NCBI RefSeq assembly: GCF_014692515.1
Contig: NZ_JACOIK010000013.1
Location: 62,001 to 126,000 of the forward strand
DNA length: 64,000 nucleotides
DNA from: Sphingobacterium micropteri
Lineage (GTDB): Bacteria > Bacteroidota > Bacteroidia > Sphingobacteriales > Sphingobacteriaceae
Reading direction: 5' to 3'
Under the pieces are notes generated by a model. It did not search any database. It worked only from the letters and a program-made list of their open reading frames with translations, and had not been told where the DNA came from. Within the stretch, counting starts at the first letter, position 1; each line of letters opens with the position of its first letter. The translations under genes were made by a program, and so were the position numbers. Positions 33,851 to 43,908 of the stretch are shown piece after piece.

Positions 33851-34005
33851 AAGAGTTGCGGAAGCCGCCTATTAGAGGATTGTGAAGCGATATTAAACGC
33901 TAAGGATATTTTTGAGTAGATTACAAAATAGTTTCGATCTGATCTGGCAGTTGGGCAATCTTTCTACTAGATTTTAGGCGGGTTTCTACCGAATCATTCC
34001 CTATA

Positions 34006-34377
34006 TCAGACTCTCCTCTGTTTCCTTAACTTCATGATGAGAGCTATACCTTCTTTTGTCATATTAGCTGCGAACAATTTGTCTGTTTCTTCAAGTCTTG
34101 ATAGAACAAAACATCGGAGGGATGGGGATTTTGGAAACCAATTCAAAGACTGAAGTAAAAATATGCATTGGCAATTCGCATCAACATTTTGTTTCTCAAT
34201 TATTTTATCTATATTATTTCTTATAGACGTTAAGAAATTTTTTCTATCTATTTTGTTGGCTAACTCAACAACCCGTTGATTTTTCAACGGAGTAGGTATT
34301 GGCATTAACGAGATATGATTTCTCTCTTTTTTATTTTCGAGGGTATTGATTGAAAGAGAAGACAATTTCTCATCCAT
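34006..34377 (-). CDS. Small basic helical protein, unknown
   Basis: I do not recognise the 123-residue protein. It is helical and basic, especially at the C terminus (ALIMKLRKQRRV), with a Cys pair spaced C-Q-C in DANCQCIFLL and no membrane segment. It lies 68 bp downstream of the AbiGi-like gene on the same strand, which makes a functional pair possible (AbiGi/AbiGii-type systems are two-gene). Nothing in its sequence identifies it as the partner. Confidence 0.5.
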   Translation of the reverse strand: MDEKLSSLSINTLENKKERNHISLMPIPTPLKNQRVVELANKIDRKNFLTSIRNNIDKIIEKQNVDANCQCIFLLQSLNWFPKSPSLRCFVLSRLEETDKLFAANMTKEGIALIMKLRKQRRV

Positions 34378-34445
34378 ATCTTTTAAATGTATAATAAATT
34401 TGGTCTAACTTTTCTTAGATAGTCATTATATAATATGGACTTAAA

Positions 34446-35633
34446 TTAATCATCATGACTTACCACGTAGAATATGTCCTCATATTGATTGTTAAGGATT
34501 TTACAAATTTTTTCCGCTATAAAAGTATTATAATCCAAACTTTGAGCATGTGGTGCCAAGCTGAAGATGTCTTTCAATGCATAGCATCCATCATAAACAA
34601 GAACCATGTCATTTTCGACTAGATATCGTACCGTTGGATTGTCCGTTTCTTGACTAACAATATTGCACCAACCACAAAATCCAAAATCCTCATTTTTTTC
34701 CAAATATTCTTCTCCAAGTCTTTTAGCCTCCAATTTACAAAATGCCAATACCTGATTTAGCTTCTCTATTTTTTCTTGACTAAGCGGGGTATAATTGAAA
34801 GTATAGAACACATCAACAGGCAGATCTTCTATGTTTTTCACTTTTCCTTTAGCAAATAATTCTATAGCAAGATCCAGAATAAGAAATTTAATATTGGCAG
34901 TAAATTCTCCAGATCGTATATAACCACTTTCCCGTATTGTCCTAACATATCGTTCTAACACCAAGGCCTCCTGCTTACTTTTTACGATAAGAATAACTTC
35001 ATCAAAACTGTCGATGTCAAAGAGATATAGACCATAGAAATAATTGTCATAATTTTCGTTATCAGGCCATATCTCATCATTTCCAATAATCCTCCATTCC
35101 CTTTCATGAGTCCAGTCTATCTCCTTTGTATCTCCCAACTGAAAAGCTACATAACGATATTGTTCTCTTATGGGTAAAACAGTCTCCTTGATAACCCTGA
35201 GACTTGGATTATCCATTGGAGACTCATCAAATTCAAAGATATTGTCTACAGAAAGCCCATAAATGACCGGTCTCCCTCCCTTTTTAAAAAGATCTTTTTT
35301 TTTGACAGCAATTCCGTAGTCAGATACACGGTATGGGTTTTTTCTTAAGTTACGATATTCTAACAGGTTGATTATTGGCATTTCAGTAAAACATATTGTT
35401 GGCTCAAAACCATAAATGGTAGCTTTACCATTCCTGAAAGAAAAACTACCTCTAAGCCCACCTTCGACAATGATATTAAACATACATTCCATCTCCGTCA
35501 TTCGAGCAATCTTATCATTCTCAGCCAAGTGCATTTGACCGCCAAGCTCGAATACCAAAGGAAGATCTTTTACATCTTGTTTCCGTAAAAAATGAATAAC
35601 ATAATCCGAGATGTCTGTTCTTTTAGTTCGCAT
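34446..35633 (-). CDS. AbiGi-like abortive-infection protein
   Basis: The 395 residues contain a pattern I associate with AbiGi/DUF2971-type proteins. An N-terminal SDYVIHFLRK is followed by GGLRGSFS, then CFTEMPIINLLEY, SDYGIAVKKKDLFKKGGRPVIYG, and a HEREWRI motif before a long C-terminal domain. The C-terminal part has a C-G-W-C pair (FGFCGWCNIV). No membrane or signal segment is present. AbiGi is one part of a lactococcal phage-abortive system. The family call rests on remembered motif order and is moderate. It heads a small minus-strand cluster inside the island. Confidence 0.5.
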   Translation of the reverse strand: MRTKRTDISDYVIHFLRKQDVKDLPLVFELGGQMHLAENDKIARMTEMECMFNIIVEGGLRGSFSFRNGKATIYGFEPTICFTEMPIINLLEYRNLRKNPYRVSDYGIAVKKKDLFKKGGRPVIYGLSVDNIFEFDESPMDNPSLRVIKETVLPIREQYRYVAFQLGDTKEIDWTHEREWRIIGNDEIWPDNENYDNYFYGLYLFDIDSFDEVILIVKSKQEALVLERYVRTIRESGYIRSGEFTANIKFLILDLAIELFAKGKVKNIEDLPVDVFYTFNYTPLSQEKIEKLNQVLAFCKLEAKRLGEEYLEKNEDFGFCGWCNIVSQETDNPTVRYLVENDMVLVYDGCYALKDIFSLAPHAQSLDYNTFIAEKICKILNNQYEDIFYVVSHDD

Positions 35634-35870
35634 TGTTGGTTCCTCGTTCTATGATTTGTAGCCAATGGTTATTTAAAATAAAGCGGTGATTGTTAAATCG
35701 CAATTTGATTAATTTCAAACTTAACTGCTTTTTCAACTATCCCTCAAACATTTCACATAGTATTCGCTTTTTGTATTTTATAAATAGATCCTAAAATACT
35801 AATTATTAACAATACTTCATTTTTCAAGTAAATCATTCAATCATGAATAATTCACTTAAAAGAGCCTGTA

Positions 35871-36839
35871 TCAATCTTTGAGAAATGAAATAGAATTTGA
35901 GGGCTTAATAGATTTAAGATTTTGTAGTAATAATGGGTATCGGTCAAAAACACTTACTAAAAAGATCATCCCATGGTTATTACTTACCTGCATGTTCAAA
36001 TCGTGTACCTTAAATATCTTTTCAAATGCACCCACATTATAGTTCTGGACAAAATAGAACAACAAGGACCGTTCACTGGACGACAAACTCTTGTAATATT
36101 TTTTTATTGTTTCAGGTTTGAGAAATAACATATCATTAGTAGTTCCCCAGTAATCATCAAATTGCATAATCGGGGAGCTGAACAAATAGTTCCAAACTTG
36201 CTTTACAGCATTCAAGATGGTGTACGAACTATATTTTTTCTCAAGTTCTTCAAGTATCTTATTAAGGATCGCCGACACATCATCTATTGCTTCTAACACG
36301 TATCCCTGATTAATTCTCATATATTTGCCCTTATTCCTAGGATCAGCACCTGTCGTCCAGATATATTTCAAATCAACCTTTAAATTATTATGGATCAGCG
36401 AGTTTCTTCTTGCTTTTTTTTCACGAAGTCTTTTACTATACAATGACGAGAGATCACCTATTTCCAACAATTCGGAATACGCTTGAAGCAATTTGCCGGT
36501 GTTGTCGTAACTACTCTCAGAGATATAAGTTGAAATAAGATGTGCTATAAACTCATATGTGAAATCTCCGCTTAGAAGTTCATTCTTGTACTTTTCAGAA
36601 TCAAGTCTAATTTTAGGGAGCTTTTCAGGAAAAGAAAAAAGATACCGTTCAATGCATTCATTTATTGAACCCTCGAACAACGCTATCACATAAGCGAAGA
36701 TCCCCTTATCAATAAAGTCGGTTGAGATCGGCTGTGTTTGGTAGTGTTCCTTAATTTTATTTAATTCCCCTATACCGTTTAAGATCGGCTCAATAAGATC
36801 ATCGTAAACCAAAAGGTTGGGCTTTTTCCTCATAATCAT
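35871..36839 (-). CDS. HEPN-domain protein (putative RNase effector)
   Basis: The 322-residue helical protein carries the HEPN active-site motif R-x4-H in KKARRNSLIHNN (Arg145, His150). It sits at the end of a helical bundle that starts FAYVIALFEGSINECIERYLF, as in the RiboL-PSP/MAE_28990 HEPN families. HEPN proteins in defence loci are commonly metal-independent RNases kept silent until infection. There is no MNT antitoxin gene next to it. It lies between the AbiGi-like gene and the giant NTPase gene with about 170-240 bp on each side, so it may act alone or with either neighbour. Confidence 0.6.
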   Translation of the reverse strand: MIMRKKPNLLVYDDLIEPILNGIGELNKIKEHYQTQPISTDFIDKGIFAYVIALFEGSINECIERYLFSFPEKLPKIRLDSEKYKNELLSGDFTYEFIAHLISTYISESSYDNTGKLLQAYSELLEIGDLSSLYSKRLREKKARRNSLIHNNLKVDLKYIWTTGADPRNKGKYMRINQGYVLEAIDDVSAILNKILEELEKKYSSYTILNAVKQVWNYLFSSPIMQFDDYWGTTNDMLFLKPETIKKYYKSLSSSERSLLFYFVQNYNVGAFEKIFKVHDLNMQVSNNHGMIFLVSVFDRYPLLLQNLKSIKPSNSISFLKD

Positions 36840-37011
36840 TCTTTCTCCATTTTTTATTTCAAATTCTCTCTCAGTATGCAGCTCCTACGATAAATTTCTG
36901 CTATAAAGGACAAAAACAATTATCAGTTCCCTGTCCTTACCGTAACGCCTGACCATATAGTTTTAGCAAGGATGAAAAACAAGGCTGGATTATTATCAAG
37001 CAGACAGTCGA

Positions 37012-40000
37012 TTATGACTCTAAAGACTCTACGGTAGAAAATGATATCATAAATTCTCTAATCCAATATGCATCAGAAGAACCCTGTTTTACTAAAACAT
37101 CAAGCATATCAAGATAATCAGACAGCAAAGATGCATCTTCCATGATTTCATTGAGATGATTATAATAACCTCTTGACATTAATTGTTCAATATCACGGTA
37201 TTGTTTTAGATTCTCAAAATTACCTGTTTTTTTGAGATGAGTAATTAACCACTTAAAGCCATCCTGAAAAAGCACTTCATCACCGATATGAGAAAGTAAG
37301 GTAATTACCGATTGAATCTGTATTGGTCCAAATATTTTTATGCAAGTGATGAAGAACGAAGGGTGTATCTCAATTGGTTTCCAGTTTACTGCGGTATTTT
37401 TCCATCTTACTTCAATATCCAATAACAACAGATTACTAAATAATGAAATGTTATTCCTGACGAGATAATCCCGAAAAACTGTCCACGCAGCAATAAATTG
37501 GCTTACAGCATAATTTACTTTAGAAGGATCTTCATCTTGGAAACTGTTATCGGCAAAAATGATAATAGATTCAATAACTCCCTTTGAGAACTTAAGTATC
37601 TCTAATATACTGTCATAGTCATCTTTTTTTACATCTTTTAAATTACGCCCAGCATGCTCAAGAAGGTGTTCAAAAATAGCTGAACTCAATTTATGCGAAT
37701 TCCATAGGATGAGCTCGCTTAACTTATACTGTAAAGCAAGTCTGAGATATCCGACTTTTTCCACTTCTTCAAAGTTTCTCTTTGGAACTTTGTATGTCAT
37801 CACAAGCTCTGTAAGGATTTTTATAAAATCAAAAACTATAGTTTGAGCTGTAACAGTAGGTAAAATGTTAATAGCTCTATTGAGGTAACGTAAAGAACAT
37901 TTTTTGAAATCTATTTTAGATAAGTCAACATAGGGTTCTTTGTCAATCGCATCGTTTATAAAACTTACATACTTTTTTTGATATTGAGCAATATCTTCTT
38001 CAGATCTAAATCTGGAGAATAGATGTGAATTGGTTTTGAAAAACGTTGAAAATTGTAGTAGTCCGGAAAAAAACTTAATGGCAAGCTCTTCGTTTCTTTC
38101 CCATATAGTTGTCCCAAAAGACTTATAAAAATCGCTAGCCTGTGGATCATTGTCCTGAAATGGGGAGGTTAAGAAGCAAAGTGCTAGTTTCTCCAATTCA
38201 TTTTGTTTGACATTATCATTACAGCATAAAAGTACGGGAAAGGCTTTTACAGCAGATTTCATATCGAAAGGAGAAGCGAAAGGCTCTAGTTCCAGTTGGC
38301 TACCATAGCTGCGATCAATTTTTGAGCTTATCAGAGTTACAATAAGCTGCTCACACCAATTCTTTTCGTCCTGATTCAGTTCATCCCAAAGCATTGTAAT
38401 CCCAATTTCAGCCAATAATCCTGGTCTGTGCTTAAAGGTTTCAAACGTTTCCAATTTGATATATCCCTGCCATATTTCTGTCCATTTGTCCTTTAGTGGC
38501 AGGACATCACCTTTTTCAACCTTATGTAACCAAACAACATGGTCTGAATCAACTTCCGATTCCTTTTGAGAGACCTTAAGTTCACTCACGTACTCTTTGA
38601 TTTCTTCACTGTAAGACGGTTCTATTAGAAAACCAGCTTTGCTGCCATCGTTGTATTCTGTTGTAACCCTCCAAGTTCTTACATCCATTTCATCTAATCG
38701 CTTTTTCCAAGAAACATCTGACGGGTCAGCAGATTGTCTGTGGTAGTCCAAAACTTTAAATATTTCTTCGTTGGCTGTTCCATAATTGAAACAATAATAT
38801 TGAATAAAATTCTGGAGTCCCCCTTGATATTTTTTTCTATGCGGAAGTTTGCCCGAAGCTAGTCGTTCCTCATCATGAACTTCATGAAATGTATTAAGAA
38901 TGAAATGACTTTGATCATGTACAAATCTTGCTATATCGTAGTCAATGAACTTTCTATTGGAAAATAGACATGAAATATAGGCACTTGCAAATTCTGGATA
39001 AGCTTGAAATATACTGGAAATAACACCAGTAACCGCTACCGAATTACTATTCCTGAGGAGATAATCTATTAGATCATTGATTTTTTCAATATTTTTAGCT
39101 CCCTCCTGACATAATTCAAGCAGATACTTTTCCAAAGCCATGAGTATGGATTGCCATTCATAAGGTGAAACTTTTACCGTTCCACGGTATACGCACCACA
39201 ACAGATCACTTCCAAATTGTCGGATCTTGGTACCATCAGGTAAAATCAAATCCAGTTGTCTTAAATCGTCTCGTTCCGCAAATTCCGAAAGCGCATAATT
39301 TTCAGCACACCAATTACTAATTTCCGCAATAAAACACAATGCCTGGAAAGTATGATATTTCAGCAACCAATATACAGGAGTCTGGACTGCGCTAGCTGGA
39401 AAATAATTAAGCCTACTTCCCTCATTTCTCAATCCAAAATACTCATTGACATCCAAAGAACCCGAAGACCTAGTGATTTCCATCATCATCCGATCATGAT
39501 CGTTTTTGGGGTAGAAAACCTGACAAGTAGTTTTCATCCAGTGCTCCTTTGCTAAACTGATTACCATGTCTGGCATACATCTAGCCATCTGTTTTGAAGG
39601 ATAGCCCGATAGTGCCACTTTGATCAGTTTTATCTTCAATCGATCTTCATCGTAGAATCCGTCATCCTCAAACTCATCTTCACTATCTCTTTCTTCAAGA
39701 ATAGACTTTAATTCATCCTGGATTCCACCACTAAACCGAACGAGCAATTTGACCTCTTCATCACCATCTCTATTTCTGGAATATCCGAGTTTTATATGAT
39801 GTTTAAAGAGGTAAAGCATAATCAGTCCCGCATCTTTTGTTGTTGAATTTTGTCCATGCTGGTAATCAAGGATATTACTCCATTCCTTTAAGAGATTATA
39901 TATTGTTTCCCAATGTTCAATCGATATTTCTTCAATATATTCGTATATCATGGAAATTACGCACGACCATCCATATCCTATCGGGATATAATATTTTGAA

Positions 40001-42072
40001 TTTTGATCACCGATGTTCTTTTTACAGGCAGTTCTCATGATTTTTATAATCTGTAAGAGCAGTCCAAAATTATTTTTAACGATCAATGATTTATTGGCAA
40101 CAAAAAAACTATCGCAAAATTCAGAATGCATGATAGCTATCAAACATTCATCTGCCCGATAATTCTCGTAAGAAATTGATAATGCTTGTTGGGTTACAAA
40201 TCGTACCTTCTTCTGTTCACCAGTTTTAAGTACTGAATTTACCCATAATCTATATGCCCTTCTCATAGCCGGCTCATTGCCCAGAGAAACAAAAAAAAGT
40301 TCTGCTGATGTATTTTCATTAAAAAGAAAATCGACATGATTGATTAATGCCCAATCTTCAAGTACATCATGAGCGGGAGCAAAAAAGCCCTCGTTTTTTG
40401 ACTGGATAATTACATTCTCCTTAAGTAGTTTCTCCAATACCACAACATCTGGTTGTTCAATACTGACAAATGGCTGCATTTTTTTTGATCTCTTTACGGA
40501 GATCTCTACAAAAACTTTACTTCTTCTACCAGGAAGGCCATCATGAAACTCGTTGATCTTATTTTCAATTATGGTCTGCCATAGATAGCTTTTAAATGCA
40601 TCTTCGTCAAAATTATCTTCTACTTTTCCATTTAGCTTCACTGCTCGATAGGCAAAATCCAAATATTTCGGAATTTTAAGTAGGGGCTTTAATCGCTGGT
40701 TTTCAACCAAGGGCTTTATTAGTGGTACATGGTCAACTACTAAATTAAGTTCACTATCCGAAAGTTCTGTGATGTCAACCCGAGCATATTCGAACTGGTT
40801 AAGAAATTTTAGATCAAGCAATGGAAGGCTAGATTGTCTACAACTAATAATGAGCTTAACGGTCGGCATTTCCTTAATTGCCAATAACAATTGATAAAAT
40901 GCAGTGCCTGTCGTTTCCAATAATTTTTCAAGCGCGTCGATATAGATAATGTTATTTTCGAAGGATCCAAAAAGTGAAAAAAGCTCTTTGAGGGTGTAAT
41001 TAATCAAATGCTTTATAAAGTAATCCCTTAGGTTTCCTTCGGCAAGTTCATCTGCTTTAAAACACAAAACCATTCCGTTATGCTTTTCACGTATTTCCTT
41101 AATATACGCTTTTGCCAATGCAGATTTGCCAAGTCCTGGATTACCAGAAATTACAACGATTCTCGACCGATTGATGGATTCGACTATATTGTCCATAATC
41201 TTGTCTCTGGATAAAGTATAGTCTCCAATTTTATCCTCAATCATTTCCATGACCTCATAATTCTGTTCACTCCAAGACTTCAGAGCATTTAGCATTGTTG
41301 AAGAATTGGTTTTTGAAAGCTTGACCGTTAGGTCAGTTGGCAATTTTTCAGATTCATAAAATGCACCTTTGAAGTTCCCATCGGCCATTAAGACAAATAA
41401 ATCATTCCAAAGCTGTTCACCACTACATTCCTGATTATTTCTGAACTGATCCAATAATGAAATACAGTTGGTTTTATCGGTACTGTTATCCTGAGCAAAA
41501 TCTCGCTCCAAAAAATATAGTGTCCTGCAAAATTGATGTAGCAAGTCATTAGTAAGGTCGTTAGGAAAATTGTCGTTGATTATTGATCGAAAGATATCTA
41601 AATACCCTTTTTTTGCCTTGACACGATCGACTTCCTGTATAAAATCCTCAGCATCAGACTTAGATCTGGACCAATCAAGAAGCACGTTCAAATGATTTTT
41701 TTCATCTTTGGTCAGATCACTTTTAACAATGTAAATCTTATCATTTGAAGGATCGAAAAGCTCTGCATTCCGAAAATCACTCCAAGCATCTGTGACAACT
41801 TGTTTAAACGTATCGCCTTTTGCGGAAACAACCAAGTTATGTTTAATTTGGAATAGGACATTAATCTTCTTGTCCTTATGAGTGCACTTTAATAGAAGAT
41901 CATCGGTGCGATAACCCACTGAACCTGACTGTTGGCGGAAAGCCATAATCTTCCCAGATATACCTGGGATATTCAGGTCAAGTAGAAAGCTTATAAAAAA
42001 GCTCGTCTGAACCTCAATTTCATAAAAACTACCACCTCCGCCCTGTGAGAATACGTTACTGTTTATTGCCAT
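37012..42072 (-). CDS. Avs-like STAND NTPase with N-terminal nuclease-like domain
   Basis: The 1686-residue protein has a three-part layout. The N-terminal restriction-like domain (about 10-200) starts GGGGSFYEIEVQTSFF and has Asp57/58 in YRTDDLLLK and Gln75-Ile-Lys77 in VLFQIKHN. The STAND NTPase has Walker A G310-NPGLGKS, Walker B NIIYIDALE (Asp379) and the sensor stretch KLIISCRQSS. About 1100 helical residues follow, probably repeats that sense a phage protein. This is the architecture of Avs antiviral sensors with an Mrr/Cap4-like nuclease effector. It is a single-gene system. The phage ligand cannot be predicted. Confidence 0.75.
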   Translation of the reverse strand: MAINSNVFSQGGGGSFYEIEVQTSFFISFLLDLNIPGISGKIMAFRQQSGSVGYRTDDLLLKCTHKDKKINVLFQIKHNLVVSAKGDTFKQVVTDAWSDFRNAELFDPSNDKIYIVKSDLTKDEKNHLNVLLDWSRSKSDAEDFIQEVDRVKAKKGYLDIFRSIINDNFPNDLTNDLLHQFCRTLYFLERDFAQDNSTDKTNCISLLDQFRNNQECSGEQLWNDLFVLMADGNFKGAFYESEKLPTDLTVKLSKTNSSTMLNALKSWSEQNYEVMEMIEDKIGDYTLSRDKIMDNIVESINRSRIVVISGNPGLGKSALAKAYIKEIREKHNGMVLCFKADELAEGNLRDYFIKHLINYTLKELFSLFGSFENNIIYIDALEKLLETTGTAFYQLLLAIKEMPTVKLIISCRQSSLPLLDLKFLNQFEYARVDITELSDSELNLVVDHVPLIKPLVENQRLKPLLKIPKYLDFAYRAVKLNGKVEDNFDEDAFKSYLWQTIIENKINEFHDGLPGRRSKVFVEISVKRSKKMQPFVSIEQPDVVVLEKLLKENVIIQSKNEGFFAPAHDVLEDWALINHVDFLFNENTSAELFFVSLGNEPAMRRAYRLWVNSVLKTGEQKKVRFVTQQALSISYENYRADECLIAIMHSEFCDSFFVANKSLIVKNNFGLLLQIIKIMRTACKKNIGDQNSKYYIPIGYGWSCVISMIYEYIEEISIEHWETIYNLLKEWSNILDYQHGQNSTTKDAGLIMLYLFKHHIKLGYSRNRDGDEEVKLLVRFSGGIQDELKSILEERDSEDEFEDDGFYDEDRLKIKLIKVALSGYPSKQMARCMPDMVISLAKEHWMKTTCQVFYPKNDHDRMMMEITRSSGSLDVNEYFGLRNEGSRLNYFPASAVQTPVYWLLKYHTFQALCFIAEISNWCAENYALSEFAERDDLRQLDLILPDGTKIRQFGSDLLWCVYRGTVKVSPYEWQSILMALEKYLLELCQEGAKNIEKINDLIDYLLRNSNSVAVTGVISSIFQAYPEFASAYISCLFSNRKFIDYDIARFVHDQSHFILNTFHEVHDEERLASGKLPHRKKYQGGLQNFIQYYCFNYGTANEEIFKVLDYHRQSADPSDVSWKKRLDEMDVRTWRVTTEYNDGSKAGFLIEPSYSEEIKEYVSELKVSQKESEVDSDHVVWLHKVEKGDVLPLKDKWTEIWQGYIKLETFETFKHRPGLLAEIGITMLWDELNQDEKNWCEQLIVTLISSKIDRSYGSQLELEPFASPFDMKSAVKAFPVLLCCNDNVKQNELEKLALCFLTSPFQDNDPQASDFYKSFGTTIWERNEELAIKFFSGLLQFSTFFKTNSHLFSRFRSEEDIAQYQKKYVSFINDAIDKEPYVDLSKIDFKKCSLRYLNRAINILPTVTAQTIVFDFIKILTELVMTYKVPKRNFEEVEKVGYLRLALQYKLSELILWNSHKLSSAIFEHLLEHAGRNLKDVKKDDYDSILEILKFSKGVIESIIIFADNSFQDEDPSKVNYAVSQFIAAWTVFRDYLVRNNISLFSNLLLLDIEVRWKNTAVNWKPIEIHPSFFITCIKIFGPIQIQSVITLLSHIGDEVLFQDGFKWLITHLKKTGNFENLKQYRDIEQLMSRGYYNHLNEIMEDASLLSDYLDMLDVLVKQGSSDAYWIREFMISFSTVESLES

Positions 42073-42244
42073 GACTCAAGCTAATCACTACTAAAGTAAA
42101 AAACATTTGTAAATTGAGAACTAAACTTCTTAAGAATTCACAACCTATTTTAGTTGAATATAATTAGAGATTTCATATATGATTAGAAATCTCCAATTTA
42201 GAATGCTTGCTGATTTTGAAACCCAATTAGATACTTTTAAAGAT

Positions 42245-43714
42245 ATGAAAACAGCTTACTTATATGTCCGCGTAAGCACGGACGAACAAAAAAGAAAAGG
42301 TTATTCCTTACCGGAGCAGGAAGATCGATTACTGAAATATTGTGATTACAACAATATAGAAGTTAAAGGCATTTTCCGTGAAGACTTTTCAGCAAAGAAC
42401 TTCAACCGTCCAGAATGGAAAAAATTGATTGCGACAGCCAGAAACAGATCAAAGGAAGATAAGAATATACTCTTCATCAAATGGGATCGCTTCAGTCGAA
42501 ATATTGAATACGCATATGAAATGATAGGTATGCTACGAAAATACAAAACGACACCAATGGCCATTGACCAGCCCATAGACTTCTCTGTACCAGAAAGTAC
42601 AGTCATGCTTGCCGTTTACCTGTCAGTGCCTGAAGCGGAAAACAGCAGAAGAGCCCTGAATACCGCTAACGGTCTACGTAGGGCCAAACAAATGGGAAGA
42701 TATCCCAATAAGGCTCCTGTTGGCTATATCAATCTGACAACGATGGATGGCAAAAAAATTATAGCTCCCAAACAACCGGAGGCAGGCATTATAAGATGGC
42801 TGTTCCATCAGCTTGCCAAAAATATCCATAGGGTCGAAGCAGTTCGACGAATGGCTGAAGATAAAGGATTGATATGTTCACGGTCGTATTTTTCCAAGCT
42901 TATCCGTAATCCTGCCTATTGCGGTCTTATCCCCGTAAGACTCAGCTCTGGGGAGCAGTACATGGTAAAAGGAATTCATGATTCATTGATTTCAGAAACC
43001 TTGTTTTACGAAGTTCAGCGTATCATTACCACAAAAAGGAAAACCAGCAGTAAAAGAGAGGAATTGAAGGCAATGTTTTTCCTAACGGGGTTTTTAACCT
43101 GCCCTCTTTGCAACCGAAAACTCTGTGGAAGCTTTTCTACCGGATCGACAAAAAAGCATCCATACTACCATTGCCGAGGGAGATGCAAAACAAGAATAAA
43201 GGCTCCGCTTCTCAATGAAAGTTACCAGCAGGAACTTCAGCGTTTGATGCTTTCAGAGAAAGCAGTCAATATATTCAATTGTGTTCTGGAAGACTGGAAT
43301 ACAAATACACAAAAAGCTGAGTATCTTCAGGAACGGCAACAGGTCGTGAGAAAACTACAAGAACAGGAACTGACCTTATCCCAAGCCAGAAAGCTGTTCA
43401 TCGCGGCGGTACTGAAGCTTGATGACTATAGCGAATTAAAGAGGGAGTATCGTGTTAATTCCAAGTGCCTGAAAAAAGAACTCAACGATATTAACGAGAA
43501 ATTGAAAAATATTGATAAGCAACGACAACAGGGGGATCGGCCAATTGTAAATATTCTTCAAGGATTTTCAAGCATGGATACGACTGATAAAAAACATCTC
43601 GTCAATCTGATTCCTCCTCTTTGGGTCGATTACAAAACAGGAGATATGTCATTGGATCTGAACACGGCATTGTCAAAAATATTATTAACAAAGAAACACC
43701 GATCAAGAAGATGA
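42245..43714 (+). CDS. Large serine recombinase (island integrase)
   Basis: From the ATG at 42245 the protein begins MKTAYLYVRVSTDEQKRKGY, with the catalytic Ser at residue 11, and has about 489 residues. An upstream in-frame ATG (42179) adds 22 unlikely residues. The resolvase catalytic domain (to about 150, with KWDRFSRN) is followed by the recombinase domain (GLRRAKQMGRYPNKAPVGY), a zinc ribbon (CPLCNRKLCG...YYHCRGRCKTRI) and a coiled coil. It lies at the right end of the island, divergent from the Avs-like gene. Its stop overlaps the next gene's ATG, and the att repeat and tRNA-Glu follow within 200 bp, as expected for the enzyme that moved the island. Confidence 0.9.
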   Translation: MKTAYLYVRVSTDEQKRKGYSLPEQEDRLLKYCDYNNIEVKGIFREDFSAKNFNRPEWKKLIATARNRSKEDKNILFIKWDRFSRNIEYAYEMIGMLRKYKTTPMAIDQPIDFSVPESTVMLAVYLSVPEAENSRRALNTANGLRRAKQMGRYPNKAPVGYINLTTMDGKKIIAPKQPEAGIIRWLFHQLAKNIHRVEAVRRMAEDKGLICSRSYFSKLIRNPAYCGLIPVRLSSGEQYMVKGIHDSLISETLFYEVQRIITTKRKTSSKREELKAMFFLTGFLTCPLCNRKLCGSFSTGSTKKHPYYHCRGRCKTRIKAPLLNESYQQELQRLMLSEKAVNIFNCVLEDWNTNTQKAEYLQERQQVVRKLQEQELTLSQARKLFIAAVLKLDDYSELKREYRVNSKCLKKELNDINEKLKNIDKQRQQGDRPIVNILQGFSSMDTTDKKHLVNLIPPLWVDYKTGDMSLDLNTALSKILLTKKHRSRR

Positions 43715-43908
43715 GTTTTATAGATAAAAAGGTTTCGGATAAACGAGCAATTGTAATACTAGCAAAAAGCGGCATCCAAGTGAGCGAGGAAGAAGCCAAT
43801 ATTATACTGGATTTTCTCTATCTTGTCGCAAAGAACTACAACAAACCGGAAGAGGATAAAGAAGCCGAATCCCTAAGGAGAAATCGAACTTTGGAAAAAA
43901 GGCCATAA
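43711..43908 (+). CDS. Small integrase-linked protein, C terminus encoded by the att repeat
   Basis: The 65-residue protein starts at the ATG of the ATGA overlap with the recombinase stop. It reads MSFIDKKVSDKRAIVILAKSG, then EEEANIILDFLYLVAKNY, and is charged at the end. It resembles small proteins found directly behind serine or tyrosine recombinases in Bacteroidota elements; I know no proven function. The last 11 or so codons (LRRNRTLEKRP) lie inside copy 3 of the direct repeat, including the TCGAAC motif. The C terminus may therefore change on excision or integration. Confidence 0.7.
   Translation: MSFIDKKVSDKRAIVILAKSGIQVSEEEANIILDFLYLVAKNYNKPEEDKEAESLRRNRTLEKRP

Noticed and set aside
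42179..42244. Upstream ATG of the serine recombinase
   Set aside because: The catalytic domain starts at MKTAYLYVRVS (42245). The extra 22 residues do not fit the family's N terminus.
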